This document shows positions 37,066 through 46,293 of a DNA stretch of 64,000 nucleotides, piece by piece. The position numbers and the translations under genes were made by a program. Location of the stretch: NCBI RefSeq assembly GCF_001613065.1, contig NZ_BDBQ01000008.1, forward strand, positions 16,863 through 80,862. The letters run 5' to 3'. How positions within the stretch are numbered: the stretch's first letter is position 1; the number at the start of each line of letters is the position of its first letter. The notes under the pieces were generated by a model. The model searched no databases, was not told the origin of the DNA, and saw only the letters and a program-made list of their open reading frames with translations. Source of the DNA: Nocardia miyunensis NBRC 108239 (GTDB taxonomy: Bacteria; Actinomycetota; Actinomycetes; Mycobacteriales; Mycobacteriaceae).

Positions 37066-37312
37066 TGTCGCTGGCGGTGGGTGCGTCCGGACGAACGATC
37101 GTGTATCGCCCGGTTGCGGCTGCGCGAGGTGGTCGATCCGGCCGGGGCTGATCAGCGCGAAATCAACTGTGGCTCAAAGCATGAGTTGCCACGCAAGATG
37201 TGTGTTGCGTTCGGCTACTGGCCTGGAATGTCGTAATCCGCTGGGCCGGTGGGCCTGCGGGTATGGGCGAGCGACCGGCGAGGCGAACCCTCGCCGGTCT
37301 CGTCCGACCAGC

Positions 37313-38134
37313 TCACCGGCCCTTGAACTGCGGCTTGCGCTTCTCCGCGAACGCCCGCGGCCCCTCCTTGGCGTCCTCGCTGGCGAACACCGACAGCCCC
37401 ACCTTCGCGTCCAGCTTGAACGCCTCCTCCTCGTGCATCCCCTCGGTGTCGCGGATGGTCTTCAGGATGGCCCGCACGGCGAGCGGGCCGTTGGCATTGA
37501 TCATCTCGGCCAGTTCGAGGGCCTTGTCCAGCGCGGTGCCGTCCGGGACGACGTGGCCGATCAGGCCGATCTTCTTGGCCTCGGCGGCGGTGAAGTGACG
37601 TCCGGTCAGCAGAATCTCCGCGGCGACGGTGTACGGGACCTGCCGCGGCAGCCGGACCGCCGACCCGCCCATCGGGTACAGACTCCAACGTGCCTCGGAC
37701 ACACCGAATTTCGCGCTCTCGCCCGCGACGCGGATATCGGTGCCCTGGAGGAGTTCGGTGCCGCCCGCGATGGCCGCGCCCTCGACCGCGGCGATCAGCG
37801 GCTTGCTCACCCGGTAGCCCTTCAGCAGACCCGGAATGTGCGAGGCGTCGAATTTGCCGCCCTCGCCCATGCTCTTGCTCGGATCGTTGCGGCTCATCGC
37901 CTTGAGATCCGCACCCGCGCAGAACGCGCCGCCGGCGCCGGTGAGGATGCAGCATCCGATGCTGGGGTCCTCGTCGACCTGCTGCCACGCCCGCACCATG
38001 ATCTCGAGCATCTCGCCGGTCAGGGCGTTGCGGGACGCGGGCCGGTTCATCGTGATGATCAGCGTCCCGCCGCGCTGTTCGACCAGCGCGTGTGGCTCGG
38101 TACTGCTACCGGTTTCAGTGGCTGCCGTGGTCAT
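37313..38134 (-). CDS. EchA19-like enoyl-CoA hydratase
   Basis: A 273-residue crotonase-fold enzyme. The oxyanion-hole segments are [18 protein letters not shown] and [23 protein letters not shown] (seen as [14 protein letters not shown]), with [20 protein letters not shown] after them. The whole chain, to its end [17 protein letters not shown], resembles EchA19, which hydrates steroid enoyl-CoA side-chain intermediates and is next to fadD19 in M. tuberculosis. One catalytic Glu is retained in GGTELLQ. It is divergent from an aldehyde dehydrogenase gene with a KstR-like box between them. Confidence 0.88.
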   Translation of the reverse strand: MTTAATETGSSTEPHALVEQRGGTLIITMNRPASRNALTGEMLEIMVRAWQQVDEDPSIGCCILTGAGGAFCAGADLKAMSRNDPSKSMGEGGKFDASHIPGLLKGYRVSKPLIAAVEGAAIAGGTELLQGTDIRVAGESAKFGVSEARWSLYPMGGSAVRLPRQVPYTVAAEILLTGRHFTAAEAKKIGLIGHVVPDGTALDKALELAEMINANGPLAVRAILKTIRDTEGMHEEEAFKLDAKVGLSVFASEDAKEGPRAFAEKRKPQFKGR

Positions 38135-38193
38135 CGCCGACTCTCTTCTCTCTCGTGGATAGGGGGAAGCTACCCCGGGACATTGTCCTAAAC

Positions 38194-38207
38194 AATAACG
38201 TGTTCTA
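38194..38207. promoter_or_regulatory. KstR-like box between echA19-like and aldehyde dehydrogenase genes
   Basis: AATAACGTGTTCTA shares the right half AACGTGTTCTA with the 36345 site. It fits the KstR core with one mismatch at the outer left position and lies in the 123-base divergent promoter region. Confidence 0.5.
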
Positions 38208-38257
38208 GTTTAGAGGTGGTGACCGCCGTCACGGGCGGCAAGTTAGGGAGAGTGCGG

Positions 38258-39856
38258 ATGGAGACAACCACGCAGAGCGGGGCGACCACGCTGCCGCCGC
38301 GGATCAACAAGACGCTCATCGACCGGCTGACCGGGATGGTGACCGCGGGTACCGCCGGTGCGAAACGCGAACCCTACGAGATGATCGAGGTGTACACCGG
38401 CGCGGTCGTAGGCGAACTGCCGCAGTCCTCGCCCGAGGACGTCGTCGCCGCCGCCGCCCAGGCGCGCGCCGCGCAGAAGGAGTGGGCGTCCTGGTCGGTC
38501 GAACGCCGACTCGAGGTCTTCGCGCGGTGGCACGAGCTGATCCTGCGCGAGATCGAAACCATCGCCGATCTCATCCAGATCGGCTGCGGCAAGACCCGCC
38601 GCATGGCGATCGAGGAGTCCTGCGATCCGCCGATGGTGGTCAGCCATTATCTCAAGACCGCCGCGCGAGTGCTGAAGCCCGAGCATCGCGGCGGCTACAT
38701 GCCGGTCATCTCCAGCTCGATCCAGCAGCATCGGCCCAAGGGCGTGGTCGCGGTCATCGCGCCGTGGAACTTCCCGTTCGCCATCGCGATGTCCGATTCC
38801 ACCCCGGCGCTGATCGCGGGCAACGGCGTGGTCCTCAAACCGGACAACAAGACCGCGCTGTGCACGCTGTTCGGGGTGGAGTTGCTGTACAAGGCGGGTC
38901 TGCCGCGCGGACTGATGCAGGTCGTGTGCGGCGGCGGCCCCGACGTGGGCCCGACGCTGATCGAGAACTCCGATTACGTCATGTTCACCGGATCCACCGC
39001 CACCGGACGCACCATCGGCGAGCTGGCCGGGCGCAATCTGATCGGTTGCAGCCTCGAGCTGGGCGGTAAGAATCCGATGCTCGTGCTCGACGACGCGAAT
39101 CTCGATGACGTGATTCCGGGCGCGGTCTTCGCGGTGTTCGGCAATACCGGCCAGGCGTGCATGCACATCGAGCGCATCTACGTGCACGACCGGGTCTACG
39201 ACGAGTTCGTGCGCCGATTCGTCGCTGCCGCAGAGGAATTGGGCTCGAAGGCAGGAGCGTCGTACGGGACCGACCCGGAATTCGGTTCGCTGGTGTCGCC
39301 GGATCAGCTCGCCCGGGTGGCCGAGCACGTCGAGGACGCCCGTGCCAAGGGCGCGACCGTACTGACCGGTGGCAAGGCACGTCCGGACATCGGCCCGGCG
39401 TTCTACGAACCGACCGTGCTGACCGGGGTGACTCCGGAGATGACCCACGCGACCGTGGAGACCTTCGGACCGGTCGTCACCATCTACAAGTTCAGCTCCG
39501 AGCGGGATGCGATCGAGCAGGCCAATGCCACCACCTACGGCCTCAACGCGAGCGTGTGGAGTCGGAATCTGGCTCGTGCGGAGCAGATCGCCGGGCAGCT
39601 CGAGGCGGGGAACGTCAACGTCAACGATGGTTTCGTGGTCACCTACTCGTCCAAGGCGACGCCGTCGGGCGGCCTCAAGCAGTCCGGGGTCGGTACCCGG
39701 CACGGTGACGCGGGCCTGCTCAAGTACACCGATTCGGTCAATATCGGCGTGCAGAAGCGGCAGGTGATGGCGGCCCGCGCGGCCATGCCCTATGCCAGGC
39801 AGTTGCGGACCACGCTGCTGACGTTGCGGATGATGCGGCGGTTGCGGTTGCGCTGA
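38258..39856 (+). CDS. NAD(P)-dependent aldehyde dehydrogenase
   Basis: A 532-residue ALDH. The cofactor loop is IAPWNFPF, followed by VMFTGSTATGR, catalytic Glu267 in LELGGKNPML, nucleophile Cys301 in GNTGQACMHIER and ETFGPVVTIYKF. It resembles succinate-semialdehyde-type ALDHs. An aldehyde dehydrogenase (Rv0768) also lies near cyp123 in M. tuberculosis. In the P450 context it may oxidise a side-chain aldehyde to the acid that the FadD ligase then activates. A C-terminal extension of basic residues (MMRRLRLR) follows the normal end. GGGAG precedes the ATG, and a KstR-like box lies in the promoter. Confidence 0.9.
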   Translation: METTTQSGATTLPPRINKTLIDRLTGMVTAGTAGAKREPYEMIEVYTGAVVGELPQSSPEDVVAAAAQARAAQKEWASWSVERRLEVFARWHELILREIETIADLIQIGCGKTRRMAIEESCDPPMVVSHYLKTAARVLKPEHRGGYMPVISSSIQQHRPKGVVAVIAPWNFPFAIAMSDSTPALIAGNGVVLKPDNKTALCTLFGVELLYKAGLPRGLMQVVCGGGPDVGPTLIENSDYVMFTGSTATGRTIGELAGRNLIGCSLELGGKNPMLVLDDANLDDVIPGAVFAVFGNTGQACMHIERIYVHDRVYDEFVRRFVAAAEELGSKAGASYGTDPEFGSLVSPDQLARVAEHVEDARAKGATVLTGGKARPDIGPAFYEPTVLTGVTPEMTHATVETFGPVVTIYKFSSERDAIEQANATTYGLNASVWSRNLARAEQIAGQLEAGNVNVNDGFVVTYSSKATPSGGLKQSGVGTRHGDAGLLKYTDSVNIGVQKRQVMAARAAMPYARQLRTTLLTLRMMRRLRLR

Positions 39857-39944
39857 GGCGTTCCGCCTTGCGGCTGCGGACCGGTTCCTCGTTGCCGGTC
39901 CGCACCCGCACATTTCTTGTATTCGCTTGCGGGATGCGCTGAGG

Positions 39945-41048
39945 TTATTCGGAAGTGTTTACCGCCCAGCGCTTCTCGACCTTCGCCAGTCGCCAGTATG
40001 CGACGGCGGCGATCCACGCCAGCACGAACAACCCGACGATGGCGAAGCCGACATTGTTCAGATCGATGCCCGAGATCCACCCGGTGACCGGATCGGTGAG
40101 CCGAGCGTCGTTGTGCAGCACCGTGATCAGCTCGATCGAGCCGATCAGGATGGCGACCGCGATGGACAGTCCGGTGATGGTCAGGTTGTAGAAGATCTTG
40201 CGGACCGGATCGGCGAAGGCCCAGTCGTAGGCGACGTTCATGAACAGCCCGTCCACGGTGTCCATCAGACTCATTCCGGCCGCGAACAGCAGGGGCAGCA
40301 CCACGATCGCGTACCAGGGCAGTCCGGCGGCGGCTCCGGAACCGGCCATCGCGAGCAGGGCGACCTCGGTGGCGGTGTCGAAGCCCAGGCCGAACAGTAT
40401 GCCCACCGGGTACACGTGCGCGGGCCGGGTCACCATGCGCATCACCGGACGCAGCAGCCGGGCCAGGAAGCCGCGCGCGTCCAGGGCCGCCTCGAGTTCC
40501 GCATCGTTGTACGCGCCCTCGCGCATCTTGCGGAATACCCGCCAGATGCCAACCAGCGCAACGATGTTCAGCAGTCCGATGAGATAGAGGAACGAACCCG
40601 AGGCCAGGGTCGATATGGTGCCCAGGGTTTTGCGGGTCGGCGAGTCGTCGTCGACGAGCGTGCCGACCGCCCGTGCGCCCAGCACGATGAGCGCCGCCAG
40701 GACGAACACGATCGTGGAATGCCCCATGGCGAACCAGAATCCGACCGCCTTGGGTCGTTTGCCGTCGGTCATCAGCTTGCGAGTGGTGTTGTCGATGGCC
40801 GCGATATGGTCGGCGTCGAAGGCGTGCCGCAATCCGAAGGTGTAGGCGGTCAGGCCGAGTCCGACGCCGAAGACCTGGGTACCGATGTGATAGCTGTGCG
40901 GTGCGATCGCGCCGAACAGCAGTCCGAATCCGACCAGATGCATCACCACGACTACGCCGAGCAGGGTGGCCGCCTCGAGCCAGTCGCGGCGATTCCAGTC
41001 GTGCAGGACGTCACGCAGGACGCGTCGGGTGGTCGCTTCGGGGGCCAT
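39945..41048 (-). CDS. NiCoT-family nickel/cobalt transporter
   Basis: A 367-residue membrane protein with about eight hydrophobic helices. The family signature is the HAFDADHIAAIDNTTRKL stretch in helix II, together with AMGHSTIVF, LGFDTATEVALLA and LFAAGMSLMDT. NiCoT permeases import Ni2+ or Co2+ by secondary transport. The upstream cobalamin riboswitch on the same strand implies that cobalt is the physiological cargo and that uptake stops when B12 is plentiful. The start was set at MAPEATTRR, with AAGGGTGG about nine bases upstream; a longer frame would run into the riboswitch. Confidence 0.92.
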   Translation of the reverse strand: MAPEATTRRVLRDVLHDWNRRDWLEAATLLGVVVVMHLVGFGLLFGAIAPHSYHIGTQVFGVGLGLTAYTFGLRHAFDADHIAAIDNTTRKLMTDGKRPKAVGFWFAMGHSTIVFVLAALIVLGARAVGTLVDDDSPTRKTLGTISTLASGSFLYLIGLLNIVALVGIWRVFRKMREGAYNDAELEAALDARGFLARLLRPVMRMVTRPAHVYPVGILFGLGFDTATEVALLAMAGSGAAAGLPWYAIVVLPLLFAAGMSLMDTVDGLFMNVAYDWAFADPVRKIFYNLTITGLSIAVAILIGSIELITVLHNDARLTDPVTGWISGIDLNNVGFAIVGLFVLAWIAAVAYWRLAKVEKRWAVNTSE

Positions 41049-41093
41049 GACGGGCACCACCCTTCTGGGGATCTCGCGTCCCCGTCCGTGGTA

Positions 41094-41180
41094 CGCGACG
41101 AGACGGGGTCTGACTCCCAGCAAGCTGGACACAGTGGCGCGACCGCACCGGATTCACACCGGTTTCCCGTTCTCGTCGCG
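41094..41180 (-). ncRNA. cobalamin riboswitch upstream of the NiCoT gene
   Basis: On the minus strand the region shows the GGGAAACCGGTGTGAATCCG and CGCGCCACTGT segments and the GGGAGTCAGAC element of B12 riboswitches. Perfect 10-base arms CGCGACGAGA / TCTCGTCGCG close it (P1). The size is on the small side, suggesting a compact class. It ends about 45 bases before the transporter start and likely controls ribosome access or termination. Confidence 0.8.
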
Positions 41181-41339
41181 AAAGAACTTCGATGGAATAT
41201 AACCCAGCTTCCGAGCCCCCCTCCCGCGACCTGCGATTCCCCGAGATTCGCGGCGAGTTCGCCAACTGGCCGAATATGTCGATTTTCTGGCCGCGAGACT
41301 CTCGTTCCAGGCCGTGCGCACTACCTATGGTGTGGACCT

Positions 41340-43034
41340 ATGACGCATTACGACGTGCTGGTCATCGGGTCCGGCTTCGGGGGCAGTGTGACGGCTCTTC
41401 GGCTGACCGAGAAGGGGTATCGGGTCGGCGTGCTCGAGACCGGCCGTCGCTTCGCCGACGACGAGTTCGCGAAGAACTCCTGGCATATGCGCCAGTATCT
41501 GTGGGCGCCCAAGCTGGGCTGCTTCGGGATCCAGCGGATGACGCTGCTGAACGACACGTTCATCATGAGCGGATCCGGCGTGGGCGGTGGTTCGCTGGTC
41601 TACGCCAACACGCTCTACGAGGCTCCCGAGCAGTTCTATCGGGACAAGCAGTGGGCGCACATCACCGATTGGCGCGATGAGCTCGCCCCGCACTACGACC
41701 AGGCGCGCCGGATGCTCGGCGTCACCACCAACCCGGCCACCACGCCCTCGGATCGGGTGCTGTTGGAGGTCGCGGAGGACCTCGGCATCGCCGACACCTA
41801 TCGGCGCACCCCGGTCGGCGTGCTGTTCGCCGATGCGGACGCCCGGCCCGGCAACGACGTCGAAGATCCGTTCTTCGGCGGCGCCGGGCCGGCGCGGCGG
41901 ACCTGCACGCACTGCGGCGAATGTATGACCGGCTGCCGCCACGGCGCGAAGAACACGTTGGTCAAGAACTATCTGTATCTTGCCGAAAAGGCCGGCGCCA
42001 CAGTGCATCCGCTGACCACCGCGGTCACCGTGCGGCCGTTGCCCGACGGCGGCTATGCGATCGACACCGTGCGGACCGGGCGGTGGATTCGCAAGGGGCG
42101 CAAGACTTTCACCGCCGATCAGGTGGTGTTCTCGGCGGCGGCGCTGGGCACTCAGCAGTTGCTGCACAATCTGCGTGATCGCGGTGTGCTGCCGGATATC
42201 TCGCCGCGCCTGGGGCATCTGGCGCGCACCAACTCCGAGGCGGTGCTCGCCGCGCGTTCGCGGCGCGAGGACACCGATTTCACTCGGGGCGTGGCGATCA
42301 CATCCTCGATCCATCCCAACGACCACACCCACATCGAGCCGGTGCGCTACGGCAAGGGCTCCAATGCGATGAGCCTGCTGACCACGGTGCTGGTCGACGG
42401 CCAGGAGGGCAAGCGCCGCTGGGTGCTGGGCGTGCGCGAAATGGTCAGGCAGCGAAGGGATCTGGCGAAGCTGCACAATCCGCGGCACTGGTCCGAACGG
42501 ATGATCGGCCTGCTGGTGATGCAGAATCTGGACAACTCGATCATCACCTACAACAAGCGCGGACTGCTCGGCCGCCGGATGACCACCAAACCGGGCCCGG
42601 GACAGGCCCCGCCCGCGTGGATTCCCGAGGGCAACGATGTCACCAGGCGCGTCGCGGCGAAGATCGACGGCATCCCGCAGGGCAGCTGGACCGAATTGGC
42701 GAACGTCCCGATCACCGGCCACTTCATCGGCGGCTGCGCGATCGGCGATTCGCCCGAGACCGGCGTCGTCGATCCCTATCAGCGTCTCTACGGCTACGAG
42801 GGTCTGCACATCGTGGACGGCTCGACCATCTCGGCCAACCTCGGCGTCAACCCGTCCCTGACCATCACCGCCCAGTCCGAACGCGCAATGTCGTTGTGGC
42901 CCAACAAGGGTGAGCGCGACCCGCGTCCGGCCCTGGGTGAGCCGTACCGCCGCGTCGCCCCGATCGCGCCGAAGTCCCCGGTCGTCCCCCAGGCCGCCCC
43001 GGCGGCCCTGCGCCTGCCGATCACTCCGGTCTGA
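41340..43034 (+). CDS. choD: cholesterol oxidase-like GMC flavoprotein (ChoD-like)
   Basis: A 564-residue FAD enzyme. The FAD motif is DVLVIGSGFGGSVTALRL (residues 5-22), with SGSGVGGGSLVYANTLYEAP, the cluster-like CTHCGECMTGCRHGAKNT (four Cys, conserved in this subfamily) and a C-terminal GHFIGGCAIGDSPETGVVDP with HIVDGSTISANLGVNPSLT (the Asn of the active site). It resembles Rv3409c ChoD, annotated as cholesterol oxidase although its in vivo reaction is debated. TATGGT eight bases upstream of the ATG suggests a leaderless transcript. A hairpin terminator follows the gene. Confidence 0.85.
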   Translation: MTHYDVLVIGSGFGGSVTALRLTEKGYRVGVLETGRRFADDEFAKNSWHMRQYLWAPKLGCFGIQRMTLLNDTFIMSGSGVGGGSLVYANTLYEAPEQFYRDKQWAHITDWRDELAPHYDQARRMLGVTTNPATTPSDRVLLEVAEDLGIADTYRRTPVGVLFADADARPGNDVEDPFFGGAGPARRTCTHCGECMTGCRHGAKNTLVKNYLYLAEKAGATVHPLTTAVTVRPLPDGGYAIDTVRTGRWIRKGRKTFTADQVVFSAAALGTQQLLHNLRDRGVLPDISPRLGHLARTNSEAVLAARSRREDTDFTRGVAITSSIHPNDHTHIEPVRYGKGSNAMSLLTTVLVDGQEGKRRWVLGVREMVRQRRDLAKLHNPRHWSERMIGLLVMQNLDNSIITYNKRGLLGRRMTTKPGPGQAPPAWIPEGNDVTRRVAAKIDGIPQGSWTELANVPITGHFIGGCAIGDSPETGVVDPYQRLYGYEGLHIVDGSTISANLGVNPSLTITAQSERAMSLWPNKGERDPRPALGEPYRRVAPIAPKSPVVPQAAPAALRLPITPV

Positions 43035-43048
43035 GCCCCGCCGGATCG

Positions 43049-43083
43049 GACCAGGGCCCCCAGCCATGCCGGGGCCCCTGGTC
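43049..43083 (+). terminator. hairpin terminator after choD
   Basis: GACCAGGG (43049-43056) pairs with CCCTGGTC (43076-43083) and the stem continues with CCCC/GGGG. It starts 15 bases after the choD stop and is followed by TTGTTCG. Confidence 0.65.
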
Positions 43084-43276
43084 TTGTTCGTGCTTGCTGT
43101 CGGCGAACTCGCCATCGCCGTCCGGAGGCGTCGAATGCGGACCCCTACGCCCGTGATCAGGCACTCCGGCGTGTAGGCATCGGTGATCTCGCCGACAGGT
43201 CGGTCAGCGCGTGTGGCGACGGTTGCGGATCGCGGAGTGGCCGGCTTCAGCGGTGTGGCCCGATCGGGATCGGCAG

Positions 43277-43302
43277 AATAGTTAAGTAATTGCTTGACTA
43301 TT
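43277..43302. promoter_or_regulatory. imperfect inverted repeat operator upstream of arsR
   Basis: AATAGTTAAG and CTTGACTATT (9 of 10 paired positions) flank TAATTG. The AT-rich dyad in an otherwise GC-rich region, right before an ArsR-type gene, is a typical autoregulatory site. Confidence 0.5.
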
Positions 43303-43314
43303 GTTTCGCTGAGC

Positions 43315-43671
43315 GTGAAACTTAAGCCTGTGCTTAACCATGCTGAGCGGATCGACCGGATCTTCCGCGCTCTCGCGGACCCGACTCGGCGGCAGCTGAT
43401 CGAACGGCTGAGTGCCGGTCCCGCGGCGGTCAGTGCGCTGGCCGAGCCGCTGGACATGTCGCTGGCGGCGGTTGTTCAGCATGTGCAGGTGCTGCAGGAT
43501 GCCGGGCTCGTCCGGTCCGAGAAGGTCGGCCGGGTTCGCACCTGTCAACTTGTGCCCGATGCGCTGGCGCCGATCCAGGAGTGGATCTCAGCGCGCCGGA
43601 CGCCGTGGGAGAGCCGTCTCGATGCGCTCGGTGAGGTGCTCGCCGAACGTCCAGGAACCGATCAGGAGTAG
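43315..43671 (+). CDS. ArsR-family regulator
   Basis: A 118-residue winged-helix protein: ERIDRIFRALADPTRRQLIERLSAG, then VSALAEPLDMSLAAVVQHVQVLQDAGLVRSEKVGRVRTCQL as helix-turn-helix and wing (quoted in parts: MSLAAVVQHVQVLQDAGLVR). No metal-binding Cys motif is seen, so it is not a metalloregulator. It is two bases from a SRPBCC (AHSA1) gene, a pairing common in actinobacteria. The start is uncertain: GTG at 43315 was used, but TTG 43294 and GTG 43330 are possible. Confidence 0.85.
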   Translation: MKLKPVLNHAERIDRIFRALADPTRRQLIERLSAGPAAVSALAEPLDMSLAAVVQHVQVLQDAGLVRSEKVGRVRTCQLVPDALAPIQEWISARRTPWESRLDALGEVLAERPGTDQE

Positions 43672-43673
43672 TC

Positions 43674-44126
43674 ATGTCCGAACAGTCCGTCGTCCACGCC
43701 ACCTTCATCATCGAACGCGAATACCCCGTCGCACCGGCGGCCGTCTTCGCCGCCTGGTCGGACCCGGCGACCAAGGCCCGCTGGTTCGCGGGCGGGAATT
43801 CCGATCACGAGCTCGACTTCCGGGTCGGCGGCCGGGAGGTCGCGCGCGGCGCGGTCGACGACACGGTGATCACCTTCGAGACCGCCTACCGCGACATCGT
43901 CCCGGACGCCCGCATCGTCTACACCTCCACGCTCAGCGAGGGCGAGGTCCTCTCGACCGTCTCGCTCACCACCGTCGAATTCGCCGCCACCGATTCGGGC
44001 GCTCGCCTCACCCTCACCGAACACGGTGCCTACCTCGACGGGCGCGAACAGCCCTCCTGGCGTGAGCAGGGCACCGGTGATCAACTCACCGCGCTGGGAG
44101 AAGTCCTCACCGCAGCGGTGAAGTAG
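43674..44126 (+). CDS. SRPBCC / AHSA1-type protein
   Basis: A 150-residue protein of the activator-of-Hsp90-ATPase-like SRPBCC group: FIIEREYPVAPAAVFAAWSDPATKARWF at the start, FRVGGREVARG, then YRDIVPDARIVYT and SLTTVEFAA strands, with ARLTLTEHGAYLDG and a terminal helix. It binds small hydrophobic ligands in homologues. It is co-transcribed with the ArsR gene and may be its main target. It has no obvious catalytic residues. Confidence 0.85.
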   Translation: MSEQSVVHATFIIEREYPVAPAAVFAAWSDPATKARWFAGGNSDHELDFRVGGREVARGAVDDTVITFETAYRDIVPDARIVYTSTLSEGEVLSTVSLTTVEFAATDSGARLTLTEHGAYLDGREQPSWREQGTGDQLTALGEVLTAAVK

Positions 44127-44229
44127 GCATCAAAGCCTCGATCTGAACCGGCGCACAGTCGGATTCGCCGCCCGGCTGGGGCTGTGGCAAACTCGGAGAC
44201 AGCGATAGCCGAGTCCCCTGGGAGGGGCG

Positions 44230-45126
44230 GTGACCAAGAGTACGACCTCCGTCGCACAGTTGCGCGAGGGAGACGAGGACTCCGGCGGGGACCCCGCAGT
44301 GGCGCGTCGCCTGCTGGGTACTCGATTACGGACGCTGCGGGTGGCTGCCGGTCTCAAGGGGTACGACGTCGGCCGGGCGATCGGGGCGTCGCATTCGAAG
44401 ATCAGTCGGCTCGAGTCCGGTTTGCTGGGGTTCCGGCTGCCGGATCTGGAGAAGTTGCTGACGTTGTACGGGGTCGCCGATACCGCGCGGCGCACCGAGT
44501 ACGTAGATCTCGCGCGAGGGGCCAATGCGCCCGGACACCGGCACATCGATGTCGCGCCGCGCTGGTACGACACCTACCTCGCCTTCGAGGATTCGGCCAC
44601 ATTGCTGCGGAGTTATTCGCCCGGCGTCGTTCCCGAACTGTTGCAGACCCCCGAGTACGCGCGGGAGCTGCTGGATATCGCCCATCCGAGCGCTCCCGAC
44701 GACACGGGGCACACGGAACTGCTGGAACAACGTCAGCGGCGGCTGACCGGGCCCGACCCGTTGCGGCTGTGGGTGCTGCTGGAGCAGTCCGTGCTGCGCC
44801 GCCAGCTCGGCAGTACGCAGGTCTGGCGGGCCCAGCTCGAGCATCTGGGCCGGGTCGGCGAGCTGGTGAACGTGACGATCCAGATCGTGCCCGACCATGT
44901 GTGCGGCCCGGTGCTCAGTGCGGTGCCGTTCGCTCTGATGCGGTTCGGCAATCCGGATCTGTCCGATGTCGTGCATCTGTATCACGCCACCGGTGCCCAG
45001 TTCCTCGATCGGCCGGGGGATCTGGACGTCTACCATTCGATCTGGGATCGCTTGTCCGTCAAGGCGCTTCAGCCCGATCGGTCGATCCGGATCATCGAAG
45101 GTGTGGCCTGCGGGGCCGCGGTCTGA
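44230..45126 (+). CDS. XRE-family regulator with DUF5753 (Scr1-like) C-terminal domain
   Basis: A 298-residue protein. Residues ~28-85 form a helix-turn-helix (LGTRLRTLRVAAGLKGYDVGRAIGASHSKISRLESGL, seen as GYDVGRAIGASHSKISRLE). The remainder matches the DUF5753 sensor-like domain: RWYDTYLAFEDSATLLRSYSP, VPELLQTPEYARELL, LLEQSVLRRQLGS and QIVPDHVCGP. Such proteins in Streptomyces usually act with a small DUF397 protein; no DUF397 gene follows here. Instead a DUF574-type methyltransferase lies convergent. GTG start with GGGAGGGG upstream. Confidence 0.88.
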   Translation: MTKSTTSVAQLREGDEDSGGDPAVARRLLGTRLRTLRVAAGLKGYDVGRAIGASHSKISRLESGLLGFRLPDLEKLLTLYGVADTARRTEYVDLARGANAPGHRHIDVAPRWYDTYLAFEDSATLLRSYSPGVVPELLQTPEYARELLDIAHPSAPDDTGHTELLEQRQRRLTGPDPLRLWVLLEQSVLRRQLGSTQVWRAQLEHLGRVGELVNVTIQIVPDHVCGPVLSAVPFALMRFGNPDLSDVVHLYHATGAQFLDRPGDLDVYHSIWDRLSVKALQPDRSIRIIEGVACGAAV

Positions 45127-45177
45127 TCGCGCTCCGGTTCGGGAATCCTTGCCGCCGTTGATATCTCGATACTCCGG

Positions 45178-45978
45178 TCACGGTTTGCGGGCGACCGCAC
45201 CGTAGGCGTCGAGTGGTTCGGTGGTTCCGATTCGGCGCACCGGCCGCCAATCGGTGATCCGCACCATTCCCGGTTCCACCATCTCCAGACCTTCGAAACA
45301 GCTGGCGAGTTGTTCCGGGCTGCGCAGGACATACGGTGCGCCACCGGCTTCGACCAGCTTGCGACCGCCTTCCCGAACCGCGTCGCCGGTATCGGTCCCG
45401 TCCCACAGCACCAGATGGCTGCCCGCGCTCATCGGCGTGATCAGGCGGCCGACGATATCGCGCACCACGGCGAGATCCGGTTCATAACCCATGACGCCCA
45501 TGAACAGCACCGCCGTCGGGTGGGAGAGGTCCAGTACCCGCGCCGCGCGCTCGAGTATCCGATCGGGATCGTGATAGTCGGCGGAGACGTAGGTGGTCAC
45601 GCCTCCGGGGCTGGTGCCGGTCAGCAGCGCGCGGGCGTGGGCCAGTACGAGCGGATCGTTGTCCACGTAGACGATCCGGGATTCCGGTGCGATGTCCTGC
45701 GCCACCTCGTGCGTGTTCTGCATGTTGGGCAGCCCGGTGCCGATGTCGATGAACTGCCGGATCCCGGCCTCGGCGGCCAGGTAGCTCACCACCTTGATCA
45801 GGAACTCCCGCGACAGCCTGGCCATCCGCACGATATCGGGATACACCGCGGCCACCGCATCCCCGGCCGCCCGATCGGACGGGTAGTTGTCCTGCCCACC
45901 CATCCAGTAGTTCCAGATCCGCGCCGCCTGCGGCGTGTCGACGTCGATCTCCGCGACCGGCTCACCCTCGTCGCCCAT
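45178..45978 (-). CDS. SAM-dependent methyltransferase, DUF574 (PF04672) type
   Basis: A 266-residue protein with the actinobacterial DUF574 pattern: DVDTPQAARIWNYWMGGQDNYPSDRAAGD near the start (shown partly), FIDIGTGLPNMQNTHEVAQ as SAM motif I, VYVDNDPLVLAHARALL, and a late VLWDGTDTG and EPGMVRITDWRP. The family is abundant in actinomycetes; its targets are not known. The start MGDEGEPVAE was chosen since an AGGTAGGG ribosome site precedes it. It is convergent with the XRE-DUF5753 gene, an association seen often enough in actinomycetes to suggest a functional link. Confidence 0.85.
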   Translation of the reverse strand: MGDEGEPVAEIDVDTPQAARIWNYWMGGQDNYPSDRAAGDAVAAVYPDIVRMARLSREFLIKVVSYLAAEAGIRQFIDIGTGLPNMQNTHEVAQDIAPESRIVYVDNDPLVLAHARALLTGTSPGGVTTYVSADYHDPDRILERAARVLDLSHPTAVLFMGVMGYEPDLAVVRDIVGRLITPMSAGSHLVLWDGTDTGDAVREGGRKLVEAGGAPYVLRSPEQLASCFEGLEMVEPGMVRITDWRPVRRIGTTEPLDAYGAVARKP

Positions 45979-46114
45979 CCTGATCCCTACCTCGGTCCCC
46001 CCGGACCTCCCCCCGATGGTACGCACCAACATCCCCCGTTGCCCCACAACAGATCTGCAACCAGTGCGAGCCCTGTTGAAAGGAGTGCGCAGAAAACGCC
46101 GCGAAAAAGAGTAA

Positions 46115-46141
46115 GGCCCCTGACCATGAAGATCAGGGGCC
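46115..46141 (-). terminator. terminator of tRNA-Pro
   Basis: GGCCCCTGA and TCAGGGGCC (nine perfect pairs, nine-base loop). Read on the minus strand it is followed by TTACTCTTTTTC, a U-rich tract, 23 bases past the tRNA 3' end. Confidence 0.8.
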
Positions 46142-46163
46142 CTGTCGTGTCTCCACACACGAG

Positions 46164-46237
<74 letters not shown>

Positions 46238-46293
46238 CGTTGTGAACCTGGAGTAGCTTACAACAGGGCGGGCTCAGACGTTAAATCGGCAGG

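Noticed and set aside
39927..43034. 1035-codon frame upstream of and including choD
   Set aside because: The N-terminal part is antisense to the NiCoT gene and riboswitch; ChoD homology begins only at 41340.
41325..43457. 710-codon minus-strand frame antisense to choD
   Set aside because: Low-complexity composition and full overlap with a well-supported gene.
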